Below are positions 1-4,825 of a stretch of 5,447 nt of DNA, piece after piece. Every line of letters begins with the position of its first letter. Position 1 is the first letter of the stretch. The DNA is taken from the NCBI GenBank assembly GCA_029858755.1, contig JAOUEK010000164.1, positions 1-5,447 of the forward strand, in the 5' to 3' direction. This DNA is from Thermoleophilia bacterium. GTDB lineage: Bacteria > Actinomycetota > Thermoleophilia > Gaiellales > Gaiellaceae. The notes beneath the pieces are model-generated. The model saw only the letters and a list, made by a program, of their open reading frames with translations, made no database searches and had not been told where the DNA came from. Made by a program: the position numbers and the translations under genes.

Positions 1-1
1 G

Positions 2-1162
2 CTGCGCGACCTGGACGAGGTCCTGGTGCCTGCGCTCACGCACTGGCAGTCGCCGCGCTTCTTCTCCTACTTCTCCGTGACCGCCTCCGAGCCGGGGATC
101 GTCGCCGAGCTGCTCGCCGCCGCGCTCAACCAGGTCGCCTTCATCTGGCGCTCGTCGCCCGCCGCGACGGAGCTCGAGCTGCACGTCGTCGACTGGCTCC
201 GCGACCTGCTCGGCCTGCCGGCCGGCTGGCACGGGCACATCGAGGACACCGCCTCCACGTCGACGCTCGCCGCGCTCGTCGCGGCCCGCCACCTGACGGG
301 GAGGACGGCGGTGGTGTTCTCGGAGCACGCGCACTCGTCCGTGGAGAAGGCGGCGCGCCTCCTCGGCCTCGAGCCCCGGAAGCTCCCGACCGACGACGCG
401 TACGCCCTGCGACCGGCGGACGTCGAGGCGGAGCTCGCCCGCGGCGGCGTCGCCGCGGTGGTCGCCACCGTGGGCACGACCTCCGTCACCTCGGTCGACC
501 CGGTGGCGGCGCTGGCCGGGCCGTGCGCGGATGCGGGCGCATGGCTGCACGTCGACGCCGCGTACGCGGGTGCAGCATGGGTGTGCCCGGAGCTCCGCTG
601 GTCGCAGGAGGGCGTGGAGCGCGCCGACTCGCTCGTCGTCAACCCGCACAAGTGGATGCTCACGCCGATGGACTGCTCGGTCGTGTGGACGCGACGCCCC
701 GACGTCTTCCGCGAGGCGTTCACGCTCGTCCCCGAGTACCTGCGCACGAGCGACGAGGCGGAGAGCCTGTCCGACTACGGCCCGGCGCTCGGCCGGCGGT
801 TCCGGGCGCTGAAGCTGTGGACGGTGATCCGCTGCTTCGGCCGCGAGGGCCTGCAGGAGCACGTCCGCGAGGGGATCCGCCTGGCCGAGCTATTCGAGCG
901 CTGGGTGGAGGAGGCGGACGGCTGGGGGGTCGTCGCTCCGCGGCGGTTCTCGCTCGTGTGCTTCCGCCGTGAAGGCTCCGACGAGGACAACCTCGCGCTC
1001 CTGGAGGCGGTCAACGCGAGCGGGGAGATCTTCATCACCCACACGAGGCTCGACGGCCGCGTCGCGCTCCGGCTCGCCGTGGGCAACGCGCGCACCACCG
1101 AGGAGGACGTCGGCCGCGCGTGGGACGTGCTCCGCCGCGAGGCGGCCGCGCTCAGGGCCTGA
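2..1162 (+). CDS. Aromatic-L-amino-acid decarboxylase (PLP group II), 5'-truncated by window edge
   Basis: This cytosolic enzyme is predicted to use pyridoxal phosphate to remove CO2 from an aromatic amino acid (Tyr, Trp, Phe or DOPA), giving the arylalkylamine. The reading frame is open to the left edge (first full codon at base 2), and about 70 N-terminal residues are missing compared with animal DOPA decarboxylase. Family landmarks, numbered from the GTG at base 26, are: THWQSPRFF (5-13), the bacterial-type TASEPGI stretch (19-25), SSPAATELE (43-51), HSSVEKA with the cofactor-stacking His (103), HVDAAYAG with the pyridine-binding Asp (175-182), and NPHKW with the PLP lysine K209 (codon 650-652). 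The catalytic-loop Tyr that separates decarboxylases from aldehyde synthases (human Y332) is kept as Tyr in PEYL (Y238, codon 737-739). The segment between ASTSTLAAL and HSSVE is shorter than in animal enzymes. The gene converges on, and overlaps by 11 bp, the minus-strand gene ending at 1152. Family assignment is very secure; the substrate is not. Confidence 0.95.
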   Translation: MRDLDEVLVPALTHWQSPRFFSYFSVTASEPGIVAELLAAALNQVAFIWRSSPAATELELHVVDWLRDLLGLPAGWHGHIEDTASTSTLAALVAARHLTGRTAVVFSEHAHSSVEKAARLLGLEPRKLPTDDAYALRPADVEAELARGGVAAVVATVGTTSVTSVDPVAALAGPCADAGAWLHVDAAYAGAAWVCPELRWSQEGVERADSLVVNPHKWMLTPMDCSVVWTRRPDVFREAFTLVPEYLRTSDEAESLSDYGPALGRRFRALKLWTVIRCFGREGLQEHVREGIRLAELFERWVEEADGWGVVAPRRFSLVCFRREGSDEDNLALLEAVNASGEIFITHTRLDGRVALRLAVGNARTTEEDVGRAWDVLRREAAALRA

Positions 1163-1799
1163 GCCAGACCTGGGTCGCCCTCAGGGCCCGCCCGGTACCG
1201 GCCGGGCCGGCTCGCGGGACACGACGAACGGTGCCGGTGACGAGGAGCCCGCCTCGGGTGACCGCCCTCCACGCCTGCGCCTCGTCCCGGCGGGTCACGC
1301 CGGCGCGGGTGAGGTCGAGGCCCGACAGCGTCGCCCGCCCGCCGCCCTCGACTGCCTGCGCGGTGAGCGAGAAGCACGGCGTCGTCACGCAGCGGACGCC
1401 GTTGTCGCGTACCCGGAAGGTCGTCCCCGTGGGCGGTCGCGGCCCGGCCGGGCGCCAGGCCGCCGTCGCGGCGAGCGCGCCGAGGCCCGGGAAGCCGTCG
1501 AGGCCGGCGGGCACCAGGCGCCCCCGCACCAGCGTCGATCCGGCCCGGGCGCTGGTGAGCTTCTCCGGGACGCCGCTCACGCGGGCCACGTAGCACTCCC
1601 GCTGCACCGACCCGTCGGCGCAGCGCGTCACGGCGTGGTTGACGCGCCGCACCCAGGCGCCGCCGCAGAGGGGGCTCGGGCAGAGCCGCGGGTCCGGCCG
1701 CACGAGGTACAGCGTGCCCGAGCCCTGCGCGCCGGCGCTGCCGCCGGGGGCGAGCACCACGACGACGGCGAGCAGCGCGGTCGACCAGGCGGCGCGCAT
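1152..1799 (-). CDS. Secreted DUF6748-like protein with paired cysteine motifs
   Basis: This is a 215-residue predicted exported protein of unknown function. Residues 1-24 form a signal peptide: a short Arg-containing start, the hydrophobic stretch STALLAVVVVLA, and an AGA cleavage motif before Q25. There is no lipobox cysteine, so it is probably soluble and outside the membrane. The mature part has exactly six cysteines: C40 and C45 (CPSPLC), C60 and C69, and C137 and C142 (CVTTPC). The even number and pairing suggest three disulfides. The N-terminal block YLVRPDPRLCPSPLCGG and the following RCADG...CYVA pattern resemble proteins annotated as DUF6748; this is from memory and unverified. ATG at 1797-1799 is the chosen start because an in-frame TGA lies two codons upstream. 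The gene is 38 bp downstream of, and codirectional with, the HxlR regulator, so it could share a transcript, although it has its own candidate -10 box. Its 3' end overlaps the convergent decarboxylase. Confidence 0.8.
   Translation of the reverse strand: MRAAWSTALLAVVVVLAPGGSAGAQGSGTLYLVRPDPRLCPSPLCGGAWVRRVNHAVTRCADGSVQRECYVARVSGVPEKLTSARAGSTLVRGRLVPAGLDGFPGLGALAATAAWRPAGPRPPTGTTFRVRDNGVRCVTTPCFSLTAQAVEGGGRATLSGLDLTRAGVTRRDEAQAWRAVTRGGLLVTGTVRRVPRAGPAGTGRALRATQVWLRP
1185..1208 (+). terminator. Possible GC hairpin terminator after the decarboxylase
   Basis: GGCCCG (1185-1190) pairs perfectly with CGGGCC (1203-1208). The intervening bases contain the palindrome CCGGTACCGG and can extend the stem after one mismatch. 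It lies 22 nt after the decarboxylase stop and has no T-tract. It also lies inside the 3' coding end of the minus-strand gene, so in such GC-rich DNA it may be chance. Confidence 0.25.
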
Positions 1800-1807
1800 C
1801 TGCGCTC

Positions 1808-1813
1808 AGGGTA
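1808..1813 (-). promoter_or_regulatory. Candidate -10 box (TACCCT) for the DUF6748-like gene
   Basis: On the minus strand TACCCT fits the TANNNT -10 pattern and ends 8 nt before the ATG at 1799. Transcription would start at or next to the start codon, giving a leaderless mRNA. No Shine-Dalgarno sequence is visible before this ATG. No convincing -35 box is seen, so this rests on position and composition alone. Confidence 0.35.
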
Positions 1814-1837
1814 GCGCCGAGATGGTCGATCCAGGCG

Positions 1838-2467
1838 CTAGCCGGGCGGGGCCGCCGCGGGATCGGCGCGCAGCGCGCTCGCGAGAGCGAGCACCTCGTG
1901 GTCGTCCCCGTCCACCGCCGCCCGGCTCAGGTCGCCGTCCACGAGCGCGTGGTAGAGCCCGATCGGGTCGGACTCGACCACCGCGTGGGCCTCGTCCGCG
2001 ACGCCCGGCACGACCCGCCCGCCGACGATCGTCGCCGCCTCGTCGCCGCAGCGGAAGGCGATGCACGCATCCTCCGGCGCCGCTCCCGCGACCGCCGTGC
2101 GCAGCGCCCGCTCGAGCCAACCTGCGGCGAGCTCGGCATCGGGCGGGGGCGGGCCGAGCGTGCGTGCCCCCCAGCGGGCCAGCTCGTGCACCACCGGCTG
2201 CAGCCCCCGGCCGAGCTCGGTGAGCTCGTAGACCGTCGACGCGGCGGGGGCCGGAAGCACGCGTCGTTCGATCACACCGCCGGCCTCGAGGTCGCGAAGC
2301 CGCTCGGCGAGGATGTTCGTCGAGCACCCGTCGAGGCGCGCGTGCAGGTCGGTGTACCGCGCGGGCCCGTGCTGCAGCTCGCGAACGACGAGCAGCGACC
2401 AGCGCTCTCCGACGAGATCGAGCGCGTGTGCCACCGGGCAGTACTGCCGGTAGAGGCGCTTCGTCAT
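1838..2467 (-). CDS. HxlR-family winged-helix regulator with C-terminal SCP2-like domain
   Basis: This is a predicted cytosolic dimeric DNA-binding regulator of 209 residues, about twice the size of a minimal HxlR protein (around 110). Residues 5-104 are the HxlR winged helix: YCPVAHALDLVGERWSLLVVRE at 9-30, helix-turn-helix around 39-62 (TNILAERLRDLE), wing around 65-83, then YELTELGRGL and a terminal helix ending ARWG. Cys10 sits at the family's conserved N-terminal cysteine, which in YodB, HypR and QsrR-type members senses quinones, aldehydes or disulfide stress. Cys48, Cys135 and Cys140 are additional. Residues about 110-209 (EAATIVGGRVV, VVESDPIGLYHALVDGDLS) resemble the SCP2/sterol-carrier-like domain fused to some HxlR proteins; this is a moderate-confidence call that may indicate a hydrophobic ligand. 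The ATG at 2465-2467 gives the full HxlR N-terminus. It is divergent from the MFS exporter across 110 bp, the usual arrangement for a local repressor of efflux. Lack of a good ribosome-binding site suggests leaderless or near-leaderless translation. Confidence 0.9.
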   Translation of the reverse strand: MTKRLYRQYCPVAHALDLVGERWSLLVVRELQHGPARYTDLHARLDGCSTNILAERLRDLEAGGVIERRVLPAPAASTVYELTELGRGLQPVVHELARWGARTLGPPPPDAELAAGWLERALRTAVAGAAPEDACIAFRCGDEAATIVGGRVVPGVADEAHAVVESDPIGLYHALVDGDLSRAAVDGDDHEVLALASALRADPAAAPPG

Positions 2468-2470
2468 CTC

Positions 2471-2521
2471 ACTTGCAATCGTACACCAATCGCTTGCTAT
2501 TCACTAATCAAGACTTGTATT
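2471..2521. repeat. Three 21-bp-phased direct repeats, putative operator array
   Basis: The repeats are ACTTGCAAT (2471-2479), GCTTGCTAT (2492-2500) and ACTTGTATT (2513-2521). They share the core (A/G)CTTG(C/T) followed by A/T bases, and each starts exactly 21 bp after the previous one, about two turns of B-DNA, so all would face the same side of the helix. They lie in the AT-rich island between the HxlR regulator and the MFS exporter. The first overlaps the candidate HxlR -10 box and the third overlaps the candidate exporter -35 box. The likely reader is the divergent HxlR protein (inference). Confidence 0.6.
2478..2483 (-). promoter_or_regulatory. Candidate -10 box (TACGAT) for the HxlR gene
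   Basis: On the minus strand TACGAT, a good TANNNT match, ends 10 nt before the ATG at 2467, implying a leader of only a few bases. It overlaps the leftmost 9-bp repeat (2471-2479), so a protein bound there could occlude it, consistent with autorepression. No clear -35 box was found at 16-18 bp spacing. Confidence 0.4.
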
Positions 2522-2529
2522 TCGCAAGC
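2513..2529. promoter_or_regulatory. Imperfect dyad operator CTTG-N7-CAAG
   Basis: CTTG (2514-2517) and CAAG (2525-2528) form an inverted repeat around a 7-bp AT-rich centre within ACTTGTATTTCGCAAGC. This is a natural footprint for a dimeric winged-helix protein such as HxlR. It coincides with the third direct repeat and overlaps the exporter -35 box, so binding would repress the exporter. Confidence 0.5.
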
Positions 2530-2544
2530 ACCGTCTGCTAGCGT
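2515..2544 (+). promoter_or_regulatory. Candidate promoter of the MFS exporter
   Basis: A -35-like TTGTAT (2515-2520) is separated by 18 bp from a -10-like TAGCGT (2539-2544). Transcription would begin near 2550, leaving a leader of about 28 nt that carries the ribosome-binding site. The -35 element lies inside the dyad operator at 2513-2529. Confidence 0.45.
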
Positions 2545-2560
2545 GCGGCCCACCTCGAGA

Positions 2561-2569
2561 AAGGGAGGG
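2561..2569 (+). promoter_or_regulatory. Strong Shine-Dalgarno site deciding the GTG start of the MFS gene
   Basis: AAGGGAGGG ends 8 nt before the GTG at 2578, the right spacing for initiation there, but 20 nt before the next candidate ATG at 2590. It is the clearest ribosome-binding site in the window. It is flanked by CGAGA (2556-2560) and TCTCG (2570-2574), so it would sit in the loop of a small 5-bp hairpin. Confidence 0.65.
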
Positions 2570-2577
2570 TCTCGCAC

Positions 2578-4011
2578 GTGACTGCATCCATGAAGACGAA
2601 GTGGCTCGCCCTCGCCCTGATCTGCGTGGTGCAGTTCATGGTCGTCCTCGACATCGCGATCGTCAACGTGGCCCTGCCGTCGATCCAGGTCGACCTCGGC
2701 TTCTCGCAGGACAACCTGCAGTGGGTGATCAGCGCGTACGCGCTCTTCTTCGGCGGGTTCCTGCTGCTCGGCGGCCGCCTCGGCGACCGGCTCGGGCGCC
2801 GGCGCGTGTTCTTCGCCGGGATCGCCGTCTTCACCGTCGCCTCCCTGCTCGCCGGGCTGTCGTGGTCGGAGGGCTCGTTGATCGGCGCGCGGGCGCTGCA
2901 GGGGTTCGGCGCCGCGCTGCTCTCGCCCGCGGCCCTCGCCATCCTCACCGCCACCTTCGCCGAGGGGCGCGAGCGGAACATCGCGCTCGGCGTCTGGGGT
3001 GCGACGGGCGGCTTCGGCGCAGCCGCGGGCGTGCTCTTCGGCGGCGTCCTCACCGACCTGCTGTCGTGGGAGTGGATCTTCTTCGTCAACGTCCCGGTCG
3101 GCGCCGCCGCGCTCGTGCTGACGCCCCTGTGGGTGCCGGAGAGCCGCGACCTGCGCACCAAGACCTTCGACATCCCCGGGGCGACGCTGATCACCGCTGC
3201 GCTGGTCGTGCTCGTGCTCGGCATCACCCAGGCGAACGAGTGGGGCTGGGGCTCGGCGCCGACGTGGCTCGCGTTCGGCGCCTCGGCCGTGCTGCACGTC
3301 GTCTTCCTGGCGTGGGAGCGTGGTCGCGAGGAGCCGCTCGTGCCGATGTCCATCTTCGGCGTCCGCACCGTGCTCGGCGCGAACATCACCGGCTTCGTGC
3401 TCGGCGTGGTGCTGTTCTCCATGTTCCTGCTGCTCACGCTGTACATGCAGCAGGTGCTCGGCCTGTCCCCGCTCGAGACCGGCGTCGGCTACCTCGCCGT
3501 GGCGGGCACCGCCATCGTCTGGGCGAACGTCGCCGCGGCGCTCGTGAACCGGGTCGGGGTGAAGCCGATCCTGCTCCTGGGCATGACGCTCTTGTGCGCC
3601 GGGCTGGTGACCTTCACCCAGGTGTCGGTCGGTGGCTCGTACTGGGCAGACCTCTTCCCCGGGTTTCTGATCATCGGCCTGGGCATGCCGTTCGTGTTCG
3701 TCCCGGTGACGATCGCGGCGGTCGCCGGCGTCAGCCACGACCAGGCGGGGCTGGCCTCGGGCCTGATCAACACGTCGCAGCAGATCGGCGGCGCGCTCGG
3801 GATCGCGGTGCTCTCGGCAGTGGCCACGAACGTGTCCACGGGTGCCATGGCCACCGGGACGGCGCAGCCGCAGGCGCTGGTGGACGGCTTCAGCACCGCC
3901 TTCTGGGCGGGTGCCGGGATCGCCGCCGTCGGCGTGCTCGCGATCGCGGTGTTCGTGCGGCAGAGCGAGCTGGCCCCGAGGGCGGAGCCGGTGCCCGCGA
4001 CCACGATCTAG
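2578..4011 (+). CDS. DHA2-family MFS multidrug exporter (EmrB/QacA type, 14 TM)
   Basis: This is a predicted inner-membrane proton-coupled drug or metabolite exporter of 477 residues, normal for the 14-helix DHA2 group. TM1 carries LDIAIVNVALPSI (residues 24-36), the characteristic DHA2 signature with the membrane-embedded Asp25. Motif A is GGRLGDRLGRR (65-75) between TM2 and TM3. The motif C region is GATGGFGAAAGVLFGG (141-156), where Val replaces the usual Pro, a variation I believe is common in this group. LSWEWIFFVNVPVG (162-175) and GLINTSQQIGGALGIAV (395-411) are further family hallmarks. The GTG at 2578 is preferred over the ATG at 2590 because of the Shine-Dalgarno spacing. It is transcribed divergently from the HxlR regulator, with operator-like repeats over its promoter, so induction by the exported compound or by electrophile stress is plausible. 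The substrate cannot be told from sequence. A hairpin follows directly after the TAG stop. Confidence 0.94.
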   Translation: MTASMKTKWLALALICVVQFMVVLDIAIVNVALPSIQVDLGFSQDNLQWVISAYALFFGGFLLLGGRLGDRLGRRRVFFAGIAVFTVASLLAGLSWSEGSLIGARALQGFGAALLSPAALAILTATFAEGRERNIALGVWGATGGFGAAAGVLFGGVLTDLLSWEWIFFVNVPVGAAALVLTPLWVPESRDLRTKTFDIPGATLITAALVVLVLGITQANEWGWGSAPTWLAFGASAVLHVVFLAWERGREEPLVPMSIFGVRTVLGANITGFVLGVVLFSMFLLLTLYMQQVLGLSPLETGVGYLAVAGTAIVWANVAAALVNRVGVKPILLLGMTLLCAGLVTFTQVSVGGSYWADLFPGFLIIGLGMPFVFVPVTIAAVAGVSHDQAGLASGLINTSQQIGGALGIAVLSAVATNVSTGAMATGTAQPQALVDGFSTAFWAGAGIAAVGVLAIAVFVRQSELAPRAEPVPATTI

Positions 4012-4016
4012 GACGC

Positions 4017-4046
4017 GGGCCGCGGCCGGGGATCCTGCCGCGGCCC
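4017..4046 (+). terminator. Perfect 10-bp GC hairpin after the MFS gene
   Basis: GGGCCGCGGC (4017-4026) pairs perfectly with GCCGCGGCCC (4037-4046) across a 10-nt loop. It begins 6 nt after the MFS stop codon and has no following T-tract, as is common for intrinsic terminators in high-GC actinobacteria. Its 3' arm directly abuts a -10-like TACGAT at 4047, so terminator and next promoter are fused end to end. Confidence 0.6.
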
Positions 4047-4052
4047 TACGAT
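4047..4052 (+). promoter_or_regulatory. Candidate -10 box (TACGAT) for the TauE/SafE operon
   Basis: TACGAT is identical to the candidate -10 of the HxlR gene. Transcription would start near 4059-4060, giving a leader of about 32 nt before the GTG at 4092. The region where a -35 box would lie is the GC hairpin, and no -35 match is seen there. Confidence 0.4.
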
Positions 4053-4091
4053 ACGGCCGGTGCGGAGCGAGCGCAGCGGTCAGGGACCGGC

Positions 4092-4433
4092 GTGGCCCGG
4101 CTGATCGCGGTCGGGCTCACGGCGGGTGTCTTCGGCGCCCTCTTCGGGGTCGGCGGCGGGATCGTGACGCTGCTGGTTCTGCTCGTCCACTTCTCGACCC
4201 GCGAGGCCGCGGCGACCTCGCTCGGCGCGATCGGGATCACGGCCCTCGCCGGTGTCACCGCCTACGCGATCCGCGGCGAGGTGCGCGTCGGGTACGCGCT
4301 CCTCGTCGGCGTGCCGGCGGCGGCCGCCGCATTCGCCGGCGCCGGGCTGCAGCGCAGGCTCTCCGGGCCCGTGCTGACCCTGGCCTTCGCCGCGCTGCTC
4401 GTCTGCATCGGGGTCTGGCTGATCGTCGGATGA
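4092..4433 (+). CDS. Half-size TauE/SafE membrane protein, N-terminal-half-like subunit
   Basis: This 113-residue membrane protein is about half the usual TauE/SafE length (roughly 240-270). The family exports sulfite, sulfoacetate or other anions, or moves sulfur compounds; the substrate here is unknown. It has four hydrophobic segments: about 4-33 with the glycine motif FGVGGG (18-23), about 43-60 starting at the conserved AAATSL, about 67-86, and about 92-113. The GTG at 4092 is the only plausible start in this frame since no ATG, GTG or TTG codon lies between it and 4047. A weak CAGGGA (4081-4086) precedes it. The stop TGA (4431-4433) overlaps the ATG of the next gene as ATGA, implying translational coupling. 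The protein aligns with its downstream neighbour along its whole length with a near-constant offset. Loop arginines are evenly spread, so membrane orientation is unclear. It most likely forms a heterodimer with the next product. Confidence 0.85.
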   Translation: MARLIAVGLTAGVFGALFGVGGGIVTLLVLLVHFSTREAAATSLGAIGITALAGVTAYAIRGEVRVGYALLVGVPAAAAAFAGAGLQRRLSGPVLTLAFAALLVCIGVWLIVG

Positions 4434-4825
4434 GCCTGCAGACGATCCTGCTCGCCGTCGCGCTCGGCGCAGCGGCCGGCATCCTCTCCGGCCTGTTCGG
4501 CGTGGGCGGCGGCATCCTCTTCGTGCCCACGCTCGTTGCGCTCGGGCTCGGCCAGGTGGAGGCGGCGGCGACCTCGCTGCTCGCAATCGTGCCCACCGCC
4601 GCCGTGGGCGTCTGGCGCCAGACGCGGTTCGGGAACCTGCGTGTGCGCCCGGCACTCGTCGTGGGCGTCTCCTCCATCGCGGGGGTCGAGGCGGGCGTCC
4701 AGATCGCCATCCGGATCGACGAGAGCGTGCTGCGCCGGCTGTTCGGCGTGCTCCTGCTCGTGGTCGCCGCCCAGCTCGTGTGGCGATCGACACGACCGCT
4801 TCGCGGCTACGCTGACGTGTCGTGA
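4430..4825 (+). CDS. Half-size TauE/SafE membrane protein, second subunit
   Basis: This 131-residue protein is a second TauE/SafE half with four hydrophobic segments. FGVGGG lies at 23-28, followed by Pro33, and EAAATSL at 44-50. The pattern GNLRVRPALVVGV (68-80) corresponds to GEVRVGYALLVGV (62-74) in the upstream partner. With the 113-residue partner the total of 244 residues equals one full-length family member. Arginines cluster in the TM2-TM3 loop (WRQTRFGNLRVRP) and the C-terminal tail (WRSTRPLRG), predicting both ends in the cytoplasm. The ATG at 4430 overlaps the upstream stop, and the TGA at 4823-4825 overlaps the next GTG start as GTGA, so the three genes look like one coupled operon. 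Function as an anion or sulfur-compound exporter is inferred from the family; the substrate is unknown. Confidence 0.87.
   Translation: MSLQTILLAVALGAAAGILSGLFGVGGGILFVPTLVALGLGQVEAAATSLLAIVPTAAVGVWRQTRFGNLRVRPALVVGVSSIAGVEAGVQIAIRIDESVLRRLFGVLLLVVAAQLVWRSTRPLRGYADVS
4808..4813 (+). promoter_or_regulatory. Possible internal -10 box (TACGCT) before the secreted-protein gene
   Basis: TACGCT ends 8 nt before the GTG at 4822, the same spacing as the candidate box before the DUF6748-like gene. It lies within the end of the upstream coding region, so it may be coincidence. If active it would give a leaderless transcript independent of the TauE/SafE pair. Confidence 0.25.

Noticed and set aside
775..1596. 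Minus-strand 273-codon open frame across the decarboxylase and secreted-protein genes
   Set aside because: It is an Arg/Gly/Pro-rich shadow in a different frame from the real minus-strand gene at 1152-1799, with no signal peptide or family motif.
2497..3738. Minus-strand open frames of 413 and 302 codons opposite the MFS exporter
   Set aside because: Their translations are compositionally biased (Glu/Gln/His/Arg or Ser/Pro/Thr) with no recognisable motif, and they lie antisense to a clear MFS gene. They also run into the divergent promoter region.
4030..4035. GGATCC palindrome within the loop of the post-MFS hairpin
   Set aside because: A 6-bp palindrome is expected by chance and cannot itself fold as a hairpin. 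It adds nothing beyond the terminator call.
2601..4091. Long plus-strand frame running through the MFS gene into the first TauE/SafE half, which could suggest a 610-residue fusion
   Set aside because: The portion overlapping the MFS gene is Arg/Pro/His-rich low-complexity translation typical of an out-of-frame GC-rich shadow. Only the part from 4092 onward looks like a real protein.
3842..4429. Upstream in-frame extension of the second TauE/SafE half, giving a 327-codon frame
   Set aside because: The extension translates as Arg/Ala/Gly-rich shadow over the MFS tail and the first half. The ATG at 4430 begins exactly at the expected family N-terminus.
4424..4436. Programmed -1 frameshift that would fuse the two TauE/SafE halves
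   Set aside because: No X-XXY-YYZ slippery heptamer is present around GTCGGATGA. The clean ATGA start/stop overlap is better explained by two coupled genes.
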